Shown piece after piece: positions 7,636 through 16,810 of a stretch of 64,000 bases of DNA. The stretch's first letter is position 1. Every line of letters begins with the position of its first letter. A program made the translations under genes and the position numbers. A model generated the notes under the pieces. That model did not search any database. It saw only the letters and a program-made list of their open reading frames with translations, and had not been told where the DNA came from. The DNA comes from Phycisphaerales bacterium. GTDB taxonomy: Bacteria; Planctomycetota; Phycisphaerae; Phycisphaerales; UBA1924. Where the stretch lies: NCBI GenBank assembly GCA_020850415.1, contig JADZER010000019.1, positions 33,912-97,911 on the forward strand, read 5' to 3'.

Positions 7636-10461
7636 ATGTCAAAGCCAGAGGAGATAGCCCGACGCCAGATCGACACGGCGCTCGCGGCCGCCGGGTGGGC
7701 CGTCCAGGACTACAAGGCCATCGACCTCACCGACGGTCGCGGGCAGGCCGTCCGCGAGTTCCCGGGAGCCCGCGGCCCGGCCGACTATCTGCTCTACGCC
7801 GACCAGCGGGCCATCGGCATTGTCGAGGCCAAGGCCGCGGGGCACACGCTCAAGGGGGTCGAGGGCCAGTCGGCGGGATACTCCGAGAGCCTCCCGGCCG
7901 GGCTCCCCGCCTGGGCTCGCCCACTGCCGTTCCAGTACGAATCCACCGGCGCGGTCACCCAGTTCACCGACTGGCGGGAGCCTGACGCCCGCAGCCGGGT
8001 GGTGTTCTCGTTTCACCGACCCGAGACGCTCGTCGAGATGGTCAAGGCCGAGAAGCCCCTCCGCGCCTGGCTCCGCGAGATGCCGCCCCTCCCCGCCGAC
8101 GGGCTCTGGCCCAAGCAGCACACCGCCATCGGCAACCTCGAACGCTCGCTCGCCCACGGCCGCCCCAAGGCCCTCATCCAGATGGCCACCGGCTCGGGCA
8201 AGACCTTCACCGCCGCCAACATCGCCTACCGGCTCGCCAAGTTCGGGCACGCCCGGCGGGTGTGCTTCCTGGTCGATCGCACCAACCTGGGGCTCCAGAC
8301 CCTCAAGGAGTTCCAGAACTTTCAGCCGCCGGGCGAGGGCCACACCTTCGACAAGCTCTACCCGACCGACTTCCCCCGCGTGAGCCGCTTCGACCCGGTC
8401 AACAAGGTCGTCATCACCACCATCCAGCGGCTCTACTCGGTCCTCACCGGCAACGCCTTCGCCGAGGAGGACGAGGAGCAATCCACCTTCGAGCGCGGCC
8501 CGGCCTTCAAGAAGCCCCCGCTCCCGATCACCTACAACCGCGACATCCCGCCCGAGTTCTTCGACGCCATCATCGTGGACGAGTGCCACCGCTCCATCTA
8601 CAGCGTGTGGGGCGATGTCCTCAAGTACTTCGACGCCTTCCTCGTCGGCCTCACCGCCACGCCCGGCAAGCAGACGATCGGGTTCTTCGACAAGCACCTC
8701 GTCATGCAGTACACCCACGAGGAGGCCGTCGCCGACCGGGTCAATGTCCCCTTCGATGTCTACCGCATCGAGACGCGCATCAGCACCAGCCAGACCACCG
8801 TCGAGTCGGGCTACACCGTCGGCAAGCGGAGCCGCAAGACGCGCCGCGAGCGGATGGAGGCCCTCGACGACGACCTGACCTACGACCCCGAGGACCTCGA
8901 CCGGGCCGTCGTCGCCAAGGACCAGATCCGCACCATCGTCCAGACCTTCCGCGACCGGCTGTTCACGGAGATCTTCCCCGGGCGCAGGGTCGTGCCCAAG
9001 ACGATCATCTTCGCCAAAGACGACTCCCACGCCGACGACATCGTGGACATCGTCCGCGAGGAGTTCGGCAAGGGCAACGACTTCTGCCAGAAGATCACCT
9101 ATCGCACCGGGATGCTCCGCACGATCCAGGAGGTCATCGGTGAGGACGGCACTCCGCGCAAGGTGCCCGTCTACACGCGCACGGGAGGAAAGACCGGCGA
9201 GGAGGTCCTCCAGGTCTTTCGCAACTCCTACGAGCCCCGCATCGCTGTCACCGTGGACATGATCGCCACCGGCACCGATGTCAAGCCCGTCGAGATCGTG
9301 TTCTTCATGCGCGGCGTCCGCAGCTCCAACTACTTCGAGCAGATGAAGGGCCGCGGCGTCCGCGTGATGAACCCCGACCAGCTCAAGGGCGTCACCCCCG
9401 ACGCCCGCTCCAAGACCCGCTTCGTCATCGTCGATGCCGTCGGCGTGTGCGAGCAGGCCAAGCGCGAGCCCCGCCCCATCGACCGCCAGCCCTCCAAGAG
9501 CCTGGACCAGGTCCTCCAGTTCATCGCCGCCGGCGGCACCGACCCCGACGCCGTCAGCGCCCTGGCGGGCAAGCTCGCCAAGCTCTCGCTCGACATGACC
9601 GAGGACCAGCACGCCGAGGTCGAGTCCGTCGCGGGCACCCCCCTCAGCACGCTCGTCGCCAACCTGGAGCACGCCCTCGACGCCGACGCCGCCCACACCC
9701 ACGCCGCGGCAGCCCTCCCCCCGGGCACCGAGCCCGACGAGAAGGCCCTTGAAGCCGCCGAGCAGGAACTCATTCGCGAAGCGGTCAGGCCCTGGCTCAA
9801 GCCAGCTCTCCGCCAGACCGTCCTCGACATCAAGCACTCGGCCGAGCAGATCATCGACTTCGGCACCATCGACGAGCTGATCGCCGCCGGTTTCTCCGAC
9901 GCCGCCTACGACGCGGCCCGGCAGACCGTCACCGATTTCGAGCGGTTTATCGGCGAGCACCAGGACGAGCTGACCGCCCTCCAGGCGTTCTACGCCGTCC
10001 CCGCGACCCAGCGGGCCAGCCTCCGTGATCTCAAGGACCTCGCCAAGGCCCTCCAGCGACCGCCGCTCTCGACCACGCCGGAGCAGGTCTGGCGCTGCTA
10101 CGAGCTGCTGGAGAACCGCCCCAGCCCCGACAGCGGCCCGCGCGTCGCCACCGACCTGGTCAGCCTGCTCCGCCACACCCTCCGCCCCGAGGAGCCCCTG
10201 ACCCCCTTCCCCCGCGTCGTCGCCGAGCGGTACGAGCGCTGGCACGCCCAGCAGGCCGCGGTCGGGGTCGTGTTCACCGCCGACCAGCGCCGCTGGCTCG
10301 ACCTCATCGCCGAACACATCGGCACGAGCCTCACCATCGAGATGGACGACCTCCAGCACGGACGCTTCCACCAGATGGGGAGCCTGGGCAAGGCGCACGA
10401 GGTGTTCGGCAGCGGGCTCGGGGACATGCTAGCGGAGTTGAATGAGGTGCTGGCGCAATGA
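7636..10461 (+). CDS. hsdR: Type I restriction enzyme, restriction/translocation subunit HsdR
   Basis: Motor and nuclease subunit of the type I restriction complex: it translocates unmodified DNA with ATP and cuts it. The N-terminal nuclease domain shows an acidic residue in GPADYLLY and the EAK triad (Glu64, Lys66) of PD-(D/E)xK enzymes. The helicase part has Walker A MATGSGKT (about 183-190), DECH (315-318) and GLTATP; a second RecA-like domain holds TVDMIATGTDV and the arginine-rich QMKGRGVR. The C-terminal third is helical and would contact HsdM/HsdS. At 941 aa it is of normal length. It heads a tightly packed operon; the stop overlaps the next start as ATGA (10458-10461). Confidence 0.95.
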   Translation: MSKPEEIARRQIDTALAAAGWAVQDYKAIDLTDGRGQAVREFPGARGPADYLLYADQRAIGIVEAKAAGHTLKGVEGQSAGYSESLPAGLPAWARPLPFQYESTGAVTQFTDWREPDARSRVVFSFHRPETLVEMVKAEKPLRAWLREMPPLPADGLWPKQHTAIGNLERSLAHGRPKALIQMATGSGKTFTAANIAYRLAKFGHARRVCFLVDRTNLGLQTLKEFQNFQPPGEGHTFDKLYPTDFPRVSRFDPVNKVVITTIQRLYSVLTGNAFAEEDEEQSTFERGPAFKKPPLPITYNRDIPPEFFDAIIVDECHRSIYSVWGDVLKYFDAFLVGLTATPGKQTIGFFDKHLVMQYTHEEAVADRVNVPFDVYRIETRISTSQTTVESGYTVGKRSRKTRRERMEALDDDLTYDPEDLDRAVVAKDQIRTIVQTFRDRLFTEIFPGRRVVPKTIIFAKDDSHADDIVDIVREEFGKGNDFCQKITYRTGMLRTIQEVIGEDGTPRKVPVYTRTGGKTGEEVLQVFRNSYEPRIAVTVDMIATGTDVKPVEIVFFMRGVRSSNYFEQMKGRGVRVMNPDQLKGVTPDARSKTRFVIVDAVGVCEQAKREPRPIDRQPSKSLDQVLQFIAAGGTDPDAVSALAGKLAKLSLDMTEDQHAEVESVAGTPLSTLVANLEHALDADAAHTHAAAALPPGTEPDEKALEAAEQELIREAVRPWLKPALRQTVLDIKHSAEQIIDFGTIDELIAAGFSDAAYDAARQTVTDFERFIGEHQDELTALQAFYAVPATQRASLRDLKDLAKALQRPPLSTTPEQVWRCYELLENRPSPDSGPRVATDLVSLLRHTLRPEEPLTPFPRVVAERYERWHAQQAAVGVVFTADQRRWLDLIAEHIGTSLTIEMDDLQHGRFHQMGSLGKAHEVFGSGLGDMLAELNEVLAQ

Positions 10462-11237
10462 CCACTCGTCCCACTCCAATCAAATTGCCCAAGCCCAGTG
10501 CGGCAGTCAGTGCGCTGTTCCCCAAGAGTGAGTGCGCCTACTTCGACAACACTGCCTCAGGCACTCTGATAAAGCCTCGGTATGTGCTTTGGCTGGACTT
10601 GATGGGAGCCGAGCATGCAATGGCCACCTCACTCCAGCGGGCGTCCAACTACATTGCCAAGGTTCACGATGCCATTCTCCGCGGCACCGCGAGGGCAGGG
10701 ATTGAAGTCGTCCCCATCACGGATGGCGCATTCCTGCTCTCCACCTCGCTGCTGGCGCTGCAAAGCGCCGCACGCGCGGCGATGATCCGGCTTGCCTGCT
10801 CATTCATCCACGAAGCGTCACCCGATCACAGATTTCTTGTTCGGGGTGGGCTCGCTGCGGGCGAGACGATCCTGGGCCGTGACTTGTCCGCCGGGTTTGC
10901 TGACCCCGTTGATGCCAAACTGCACACCCGGCAAACCCCGCTCGGCGTGCCCATCGGAACTGCGTACCACGCTGAGCGAAAGGCACCGCCTTTCGGTTTC
11001 TATGTGGACCCATCCGCGAGAGCCCCCCGGATGCCATTGCAGCCATGGCCTTGCGATGCACATGGCTATTGGCCTTGGTGGAACGGAAAGGACCCGGACG
11101 ATGTTGATCGCGGCAGACATCTGGGCAAGGCCATTGCTGAGCACTATGCAGCGATCGGTTCTTCACCGACTCTCGGCTACGACCCCAAGAAGATGGTTAG
11201 GCACACCAAGCGCGCAGTGAAGTACTTCCCCAAATGA
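10458..11237 (+). CDS. Nucleotidyl-cyclase-like protein embedded in the hsd operon
   Basis: Probably a class III nucleotidyl-cyclase-like fold, function unproven. Features in order match a cyclase homology domain: YVLWLDLMG (first metal-Asp position), EVVPITDGAFLLS (the SDG/GDG-like second Asp), FLVRGGLAAGETILG (the R-G-G-I/L-x-x-G-E strand) and GVPIGTAYHAERKAP before FYVD (the GxAxxxAxxLE helix). Such small cyclases without sensor domains occur in Pycsar antiphage systems, which is why the location is suggestive. It overlaps hsdR by ATGA at its start and hsdS by ATGA at its end, so all three are translated together. The last ~70 residues are unassigned. Both metal-binding Asp positions appear present, but adjacent motifs are divergent, so a catalytically dead member is possible. 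Confidence 0.5.
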   Translation: MTTRPTPIKLPKPSAAVSALFPKSECAYFDNTASGTLIKPRYVLWLDLMGAEHAMATSLQRASNYIAKVHDAILRGTARAGIEVVPITDGAFLLSTSLLALQSAARAAMIRLACSFIHEASPDHRFLVRGGLAAGETILGRDLSAGFADPVDAKLHTRQTPLGVPIGTAYHAERKAPPFGFYVDPSARAPRMPLQPWPCDAHGYWPWWNGKDPDDVDRGRHLGKAIAEHYAAIGSSPTLGYDPKKMVRHTKRAVKYFPK

Positions 11238-12862
11238 GCAGCAACTCCATTCTCCCCAATCCGGTTGGTCCAGATGAGGACGGCGACGCCGCCCGGATAC
11301 CTCTCCCTCGTGGTTGGGCTACTGCGGCATTGCCCCAGGTCTTTGAGATCCTCGACAGCCGCCGTGTTCCAGTGAACGCCAAGGAGCGGGCATCGCGGCG
11401 CGGAGCTGTCCCCTACTACGGAGCCACTGGGCAGGCTGGATGGATCGACGACTACCTGTTCGACGAGGAGTTGATCCTGCTCGGCGAGGACGGCGCACCG
11501 TTCTTGGACTCATCCAAGTCCGTCGCCTATCTGATCGACGGCAAGTCCTGGGTCAACAACCATGCCCATGTCCTTCGGGCTCGTGCGGGCGCACTCAATC
11601 GGTTCTTTGTCCACGCCCTGAATCGGGTGGACTACCGGCCATTCGTCAGCGGCACCACCAGACTCAAACTCCCGCAAGGCCCGATGCGGCAGATCACGCT
11701 CCCGGTCCCCCCCGCCGCCGAGCAAACCCGCATCGCGGACCGCATCGACGAGCTGTTCTCCGACCTCGACAGTGGGGTCGAGGCCCTGCGGCGTGTGCGG
11801 CGGAAGCTCGACCGCTACCGGGCCGCGGTACTCCACGCCGCGGTCACCGGGCGGCTGTCGGCCCGCTGGCGCGAGGAGCACGCCCCCGAGCCCGCCGCCG
11901 ACCTGCTCGCCCGCATCCTCAAGGCCCGCCGCGAACACTGGGAGGCCGAGACGCTGCGGAAGTACGAGGCCAAGGGCAAGACGCCGCCGAAGGGGTGGAG
12001 GGGGAGGTACGAGGAGCCGGTCGAGTTCGACGCGATTCACGCGAGTTTCCGACTACCGCGCCAGTGGCAATGGGCAGGGCTCGACGCGCTGACTTGGGGA
12101 AGCAGCTACGGCACTTCGGTGCGTTGCGACTACGAGGCCGATGGTGAGCCGGTGCTGCGCATCCCGAACATCGCCAGGGGGGAGCTTGACCTCGCGGACA
12201 TCAAGTATGCGACAGCCGATTTGGGCCTGGGGGACTACGGCGAGTTCCTTGCGCCCGGGGATCTTCTGGTGTGTCGAACGAACGGCAGTATCCGACTGTT
12301 GGGCAAAGTGGCCCTCGTGGCAGCCGACTTCCCCTCGCCGACCTACTTCGCGTCCTATCTGATTCGATTGCGAGCAGCATCGCTTCCGGTCGGTCGGTAT
12401 CTACATCACGCCCTCAGCTCGTGGCATGGCAGACGCATCATCGAGTCACATGCGGCGTCATCCGCTGGCCAGCACAATGTCTCGCTCACCAACTTGCAGC
12501 GGATTCCCATTCCCCTACCCCCCGAGTCCGAGATGCAGGCCATCGACGAACTCGTGGGTGAGTCGCTCTCAAGAATCGACGCCCTTGAGGCCGAGGTCGA
12601 TCGCGCCCTCCGCCGCTCCGGCCGCCTCCGGCAGTCGATCCTCAAGGCCGCGTTCGAGGGCAAGCTCGTGCCGCAAGACCCCGCCGACGAGCCCGCGTCG
12701 GAGTTGCTGGCCCGCCTCTGGGCCCAAGCCGAGTCGGACAAGGCCGTGGGCACCGGCCGTCGGAAGAAGGTGGCATCGAAGCAGCCCCCCGCCAAGAAGC
12801 CCGGCACGCGCTCCCGCCGAAACGCCGCCGACCCCAAGTTCCTGTTCAGGAGGACTGAGTAG
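11234..12862 (+). CDS. hsdS: Type I restriction-modification specificity subunit HsdS
   Basis: DNA-recognition subunit that directs HsdM and HsdR to a bipartite target. Two target recognition domains are present: TRD1 (about 20-155) ending in KLPQGPMRQITLPVPP and TRD2 (about 265-430) ending in NLQRIPIPLPP. Each is followed by a helical spacer with the usual AEQTRIADRIDELFSDLD and AIDELVGESLSRIDALEAEV pattern and the repeat (I/V)L.AA..G.L (AVLHAAVTGRL; SILKAAFEGKL). The C-terminus is Lys/Arg-rich. At 542 aa it is somewhat longer than average. It sits between the cyclase-like gene and the FRG gene instead of next to hsdM. Confidence 0.93.
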   Translation: MSSNSILPNPVGPDEDGDAARIPLPRGWATAALPQVFEILDSRRVPVNAKERASRRGAVPYYGATGQAGWIDDYLFDEELILLGEDGAPFLDSSKSVAYLIDGKSWVNNHAHVLRARAGALNRFFVHALNRVDYRPFVSGTTRLKLPQGPMRQITLPVPPAAEQTRIADRIDELFSDLDSGVEALRRVRRKLDRYRAAVLHAAVTGRLSARWREEHAPEPAADLLARILKARREHWEAETLRKYEAKGKTPPKGWRGRYEEPVEFDAIHASFRLPRQWQWAGLDALTWGSSYGTSVRCDYEADGEPVLRIPNIARGELDLADIKYATADLGLGDYGEFLAPGDLLVCRTNGSIRLLGKVALVAADFPSPTYFASYLIRLRAASLPVGRYLHHALSSWHGRRIIESHAASSAGQHNVSLTNLQRIPIPLPPESEMQAIDELVGESLSRIDALEAEVDRALRRSGRLRQSILKAAFEGKLVPQDPADEPASELLARLWAQAESDKAVGTGRRKKVASKQPPAKKPGTRSRRNAADPKFLFRRTE

Positions 12863-13788
12863 TGGGCAACCTCCCCTGCGAGCCAGTGCAAAGGCCGGGC
12901 AAGATCCCAGACCTCGCCGATCCCCCAGTGCCCGTTTCCTTCGGACCAGGCCAGTGGCGTGACCTGCGGGCCTTCATCGAGGAGAAGTTCGGAGAGGGGT
13001 TCACGGCCAACGCGGACTTCGTCTTTCGCGGTGAAAAGGACTGCCACACGCGCGTGCTGCCATTGCTCGACCGCCTCCTCCCGAAGGAACACTGCGTAGG
13101 GGCGGAGGCGGGCAGGCTCTCCGCCGAGGAGCAGGCGATGCTCCGCTTTCGTCAGCACGCGCCGATGCACCTTGACCAGATCCAGCGCGAACACCTGCAC
13201 AAGGGGATGTTGGCGCAGACAGTCATGCGGCACTACGGGGCACCCACACGGCTCCTCGATTGGAGCGAATCCCCATGGGTGGCGCTGTTCTTCGCTTGCG
13301 AGGATGTCACCGACGCCCCTCCTGTTCCGCCGGCGACTCGATCGACCGGCCGCGTCTTGGCCTTTGACCGAACGGTTCTGGAGGGTTTCGTTGGAACCCA
13401 CTATCCGACGCAGACCAAGGCGCACTGCAACATGGTCAGGAATGTCCAAGGGCGGTTCGTTCCGGAGATGGTCACCATTGGCTACCTGAACGCGGCAGAC
13501 GATTGGGTCGTCTGCTATCACCTGCACGAGGAGAAGTTCCCCCGACTCACCGTGCAGCAAGGCCTGTTCACGATGGCGAGCAGGCCCTGGGTGGATCACT
13601 GGAAGCACGCAGCGGGAAGAACCTCGGGGAGATGCTACGAGTTGCGAGTAGATCCCGCGCTCAAGTTCAACGCGATTCGACATCTAGCGCGCGTGGGGAT
13701 CACTGCCGCTTCGCTTTTCCCCGGGGTGGAGGGAGTAGCCCGCGAAGTTCGTGCGTATGCGCGCCTCATCGCCGGATTGGATCGCTAG
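12862..13788 (+). CDS. FRG-domain protein in the hsd operon
   Basis: Contains the FRG domain, named for its conserved Phe-Arg-Gly: FVFRGEKD at about 53-60, then MRHYGAPTRLLDWSESPWVALFFAC at about 127-151 (written here as adjoining blocks MRHYGAPTRLLD and WSESPWVALFFAC), the most conserved part of the family. FRG proteins have no firmly established activity but recur next to defence genes. The start is a GTG that shares one base with the hsdS stop (TAGTG). The second half carries aromatic-rich strands (DDWVVCYHLHEEKFPRL). No signal peptide or membrane span, so cytoplasmic. Base composition is less GC-rich than hsdR/hsdM, in line with separate acquisition before becoming part of the operon. Confidence 0.85.
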   Translation: MGNLPCEPVQRPGKIPDLADPPVPVSFGPGQWRDLRAFIEEKFGEGFTANADFVFRGEKDCHTRVLPLLDRLLPKEHCVGAEAGRLSAEEQAMLRFRQHAPMHLDQIQREHLHKGMLAQTVMRHYGAPTRLLDWSESPWVALFFACEDVTDAPPVPPATRSTGRVLAFDRTVLEGFVGTHYPTQTKAHCNMVRNVQGRFVPEMVTIGYLNAADDWVVCYHLHEEKFPRLTVQQGLFTMASRPWVDHWKHAAGRTSGRCYELRVDPALKFNAIRHLARVGITAASLFPGVEGVAREVRAYARLIAGLDR

Positions 13789-13815
13789 CCCTTCTTGTCG
13801 GAAGGCGGATGACAC

Positions 13816-14253
13816 ATGACCCCGGCACTGGACGACATAGCCAACGCCAAGCTCAAGCGGTACAGCGAGGCAATCGCCGCCAAACTCCAAGGCATCCCAT
13901 CGGCGGACTTCCAGCCCGACGACTACCCGGCCGAGCATGTGTGGGACCTCTGGAAGCTGGAGATGCAGGAGGATGAGTCCGCCTCGCATGACGCTCTGGA
14001 GCAGACGATCATGCTTGAGGCCTGGGGGTTTGTGGATGCACTCCCGTGGGACGAAGTGGCCTTCCTGTCGCTCATGCTCGACCCGGACTACACAGAGGAC
14101 GACCGCGCGGCCGCGAACAACGACCTCGTCGTCGAACACCTGTGCTCTGAACTCAACTCGCTTGCCTCCAATGAGCCGCACCGCCCGGAAATCCAGGCGA
14201 TGCTCGACGGCCAAGCATTGGACCGATTCGAGCGCGACACGGAGGGGCTGTAG
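13816..14253 (+). CDS. Small acidic hypothetical protein between FRG gene and hsdM
   Basis: 145 aa, not recognised. It is strongly acidic and rich in Asp, Glu, Leu and Ala, mostly helical by eye (MLEAWGFVDALPWDEVAFLSLML), without Cys pairs, signal peptide or membrane segment. It lies 27 bp after the FRG stop and 5 bp before hsdM, so it is part of the operon. An acidic cytoplasmic protein inside a restriction operon could be a control protein, an antitoxin-like partner or a DNA mimic; there is no motif to choose among these. A homology search would show whether it travels with hsdM or with the FRG gene. Confidence 0.6.
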   Translation: MTPALDDIANAKLKRYSEAIAAKLQGIPSADFQPDDYPAEHVWDLWKLEMQEDESASHDALEQTIMLEAWGFVDALPWDEVAFLSLMLDPDYTEDDRAAANNDLVVEHLCSELNSLASNEPHRPEIQAMLDGQALDRFERDTEGL

Positions 14254-14258
14254 ACGCC

Positions 14259-15842
14259 ATGACCACCAACGGAAACACCACCATCTCCCAGATCGGCCAG
14301 CGCGTCTGGAGCCACGCCGGGGTCTGCCGCGACGAGGGCCTCTCGTACATGGCCTATGTTGAGCAGCTCACCTTCCTGCTGTTCCTCAAGATGGCCGACG
14401 AGCTGGCCCGGCCGCCGTACAAACGCCCGAGCCTGATCCCCCAGGGCAAGGACGCCAAGGGCAAGCCGCTCGCCTACGACTGGCAGAGCCTGCTGGCCCG
14501 CGATGGGCAGGGGCTCTACGACCACTACGCCGCGGGGCTCAAGTTTCTGGGCACCCAGCGGGGCCTGCTCGGGGTCATCTTCAAAGAGGCCGAGTGCAAG
14601 ATCAAGAACCCGGCGCGGCTCAAGCGGCTCATCCACGACCTCATCGACCGCGAGACCTGGGTCAACCTGACGCTCGATGTCAAGGGGCACATCTACGAGG
14701 AGCTGCTCAGCCGCTCGGCCGCGGAGAGCACCGGCGGGGCGGGCCAGTACTTCACGCCGCGGCCAATCATCCAGGCGATGGTCGATGTCATGCAGCCCGA
14801 GCCCGGGGACACCATCATCGACCCCGCGGCCGGGACGGGCGGGTTCCTCACCGTCGCCTACGACTGGGTCATCGACAACCACGCCGAGTCGATGGACCGC
14901 GACGACAAGAAGCGCGTCGCCCGCGAGCTGGTCACCGCCCAGGAACTCGTGCCCGACACCGCCCGGCTGTGCGCGATGAATCTGTACCTCCACGGCATCG
15001 GGGGCGAGGACCTCACGCCGGTCATCTCGGGCAAGAGCAGCCTCGACACGCCGCCCAAGACGCTCTATTCGATGGTCCTGACCAACCCGCCCTTCGGCAA
15101 GAAGCAGAGCCTCAAGACCGTCACCGAGGAGGGCGACCTGGAGAGCGTCGAGGATGTGATCGTCCGCGACGACTTCTGGGCCTCGACCGCCAACAAGCAG
15201 CTCAACTTCCTCCAGCACATCTTCAACCTGCTCAAGGTCGGCGGGCGTGCGGCGGTCGTGCTGCCCGACAATGTCCTCTTCGAGGGCGGGCCGGGGCAGA
15301 AGATCCGCGAGCAGCTCATGCGCCAGTGCGATGTCCACACGCTGCTCCGCCTGCCGACGGGCATCTTCTACAAGCCGGGGGTCAAGGCCAATGTCCTGTT
15401 CTTCGACCGCCGCCCGCCGCGGGAGGAGCCCTGGACGGGGCGCGTGTGGGTCTACGACCTGCGGACCAACCAGCACTTCACGCAGAAGAAGAACTCGGTC
15501 ACCCGGGAGGACTTCGACGAGTTCGTCAGGGTGTACAAGCCCGGGGCGATCGGCGAGCGGCGGCAGACCTGGTCGGAGAAGAACCCCGACGGGCGCTGGC
15601 GGAAGTGGGAGTATGACGAGCTGGCCAAGCGCGACAAGCTCAACCTCGACCTGTTCTGGATCAAGGACGAGACCCTGGAGGACAGCGACAGCCTGCCCGA
15701 CCCGGATGTCTTGGCGGCCGAGATCGTCGAGGACCTCCAGGACGCCCTGGAGCAGTTCTCGGCGGTGGCGGCGGCGCTGGAGGACCAACCGAGCGAAGGC
15801 AGGAGCCGCGGGCCGGCGAGCGTCAAGCCCCGGGATGAGTAG
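14259..15842 (+). CDS. hsdM: Type I restriction-modification methyltransferase subunit HsdM
   Basis: N6-adenine DNA methyltransferase subunit. The N-terminal helical HsdM_N domain (about 1-140, with YVEQLTFLLFLKMADE) precedes the catalytic domain, which opens with GQYFTPRPIIQAMVDVM. The SAM-binding motif DPAAGTGGFL starts at residue 188 and the catalytic NPPF begins at residue 276. Further typical blocks are KQLNFLQHIFNLLK and AAVVLPDNVLFEGG. At 527 aa it has the usual length. It is the sixth gene of the operon, unusual because hsdM normally neighbours hsdS directly. Its stop TAG shares a base with a GTG that could start the next gene. Confidence 0.95.
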   Translation: MTTNGNTTISQIGQRVWSHAGVCRDEGLSYMAYVEQLTFLLFLKMADELARPPYKRPSLIPQGKDAKGKPLAYDWQSLLARDGQGLYDHYAAGLKFLGTQRGLLGVIFKEAECKIKNPARLKRLIHDLIDRETWVNLTLDVKGHIYEELLSRSAAESTGGAGQYFTPRPIIQAMVDVMQPEPGDTIIDPAAGTGGFLTVAYDWVIDNHAESMDRDDKKRVARELVTAQELVPDTARLCAMNLYLHGIGGEDLTPVISGKSSLDTPPKTLYSMVLTNPPFGKKQSLKTVTEEGDLESVEDVIVRDDFWASTANKQLNFLQHIFNLLKVGGRAAVVLPDNVLFEGGPGQKIREQLMRQCDVHTLLRLPTGIFYKPGVKANVLFFDRRPPREEPWTGRVWVYDLRTNQHFTQKKNSVTREDFDEFVRVYKPGAIGERRQTWSEKNPDGRWRKWEYDELAKRDKLNLDLFWIKDETLEDSDSLPDPDVLAAEIVEDLQDALEQFSAVAAALEDQPSEGRSRGPASVKPRDE

Positions 15843-15853
15843 TGCGGTCGAAC

Positions 15854-16783
15854 ATGAACCCTGATCGAGACGACAAGCCGAGACTCGACCACTTCGGGCT
15901 CGCCCCCGCGGGACTCGATCCGACCCCGTACCGCTTCCCCAGGTCACGAGAGTTGTTCTTCGCCCTCATCCGGGCCCAGTCCTGTGGCGAGTTCCTCTAC
16001 CATGCTCTGGATGCGGCACTAAAGCATGTCGAGCGGTCGCCATTCAAAGATGATTGGGAGGGTTTCGACTATCTCGAGCCACCCAATGGCGAGGACGATG
16101 AGCTGAGGGCCGCGATCATCGCTCGGCGCGAGAACAACCCCTCGCACTACCGCGGGACAATCCAGGTATTCGACTCCTATCACAGAGCCCGGCGCAGTCT
16201 CTGGGAAGCGATCGCGGATGCGAAGCCCGCCACCGATGGAGCCCAGGCCGAACTGGACCCGGCGCAGTCGAGCCCACTCGATCTTCCGACGGTCAGCATT
16301 CGGAGGGCATTGGACGACCTCCGGTGCGCCGTGCGGCCGCCGCTTGTCGTGGGGCCGTGCCCCGCGGCGAACACCGAGGAGAACCTCAAGGCGTTGGCGG
16401 GGGCCACTCGGGCTATTGGAGGGTGGATCGAGCGCCTCCGTCCGCTCGCGGAGCAGCGCTTGGGGGAGTCTCCCGAGCCGCCGAACAGCCCGGAGCCCGG
16501 AGCCGCTGGGGAAGTGGTCCCGTCCCCGCCCGCAGGCAGTCCGAGGGCAAAGGCGAAGGACCCGCCTGCGCCTCCCAAGCGGCCGGTGCTCGTGGTGGAG
16601 GCGGCGGCCGTGATCGGGGTCCGGTCCGACTATGTCCTCTCGAAGCTGCGGACGGCGAAGAAACCCATCCACGGCAACAGGGGCGAGTACGCCGCCGAAC
16701 TGGACGACTTGGTGGCGTTGTACCCCAAGAAGAACAAGGCGCTTCACAGGTGGGCTGACCGGGAATACCCCGCACCGGACTGA
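15854..16783 (+). CDS. Hypothetical protein at the end of the hsd operon
   Basis: 309 aa from the ATG at 15854 (a GTG at 15842 overlapping the hsdM stop would add four residues). Not recognised. The N-terminal ~140 residues are mixed and include an aromatic helix (RELFFALIRAQSCGEFLYHALD). A Pro/Ala-rich linker (about 210-245) leads to a small C-terminal module, VLVVEAAAVIGVRSDYVLSKLRTAKKPIHGNRGEYAA, that looks like a helix-turn-helix with a wing and may bind DNA. No enzyme motif seen. Position suggests a role tied to the restriction system or its regulation. It is followed by a gap of 200 bp holding tandem ATCCGAAGCC repeats. Confidence 0.6.
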   Translation: MNPDRDDKPRLDHFGLAPAGLDPTPYRFPRSRELFFALIRAQSCGEFLYHALDAALKHVERSPFKDDWEGFDYLEPPNGEDDELRAAIIARRENNPSHYRGTIQVFDSYHRARRSLWEAIADAKPATDGAQAELDPAQSSPLDLPTVSIRRALDDLRCAVRPPLVVGPCPAANTEENLKALAGATRAIGGWIERLRPLAEQRLGESPEPPNSPEPGAAGEVVPSPPAGSPRAKAKDPPAPPKRPVLVVEAAAVIGVRSDYVLSKLRTAKKPIHGNRGEYAAELDDLVALYPKKNKALHRWADREYPAPD

Positions 16784-16810
16784 TCGGGGCTCGGAGTTTC
16801 ACTCGCCTCC

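Noticed and set aside
7639..10398. Minus-strand frame of 919 codons opposite hsdR
   Set aside because: Low-information sequence (many Gly, Val, Leu, Glu, Asp) mirroring the hsdR codons; hsdR has complete motifs.
14088..15947. Minus-strand frame of 619 codons opposite hsdM
   Set aside because: Same reasoning; hsdM is certain, with both methylase motifs.
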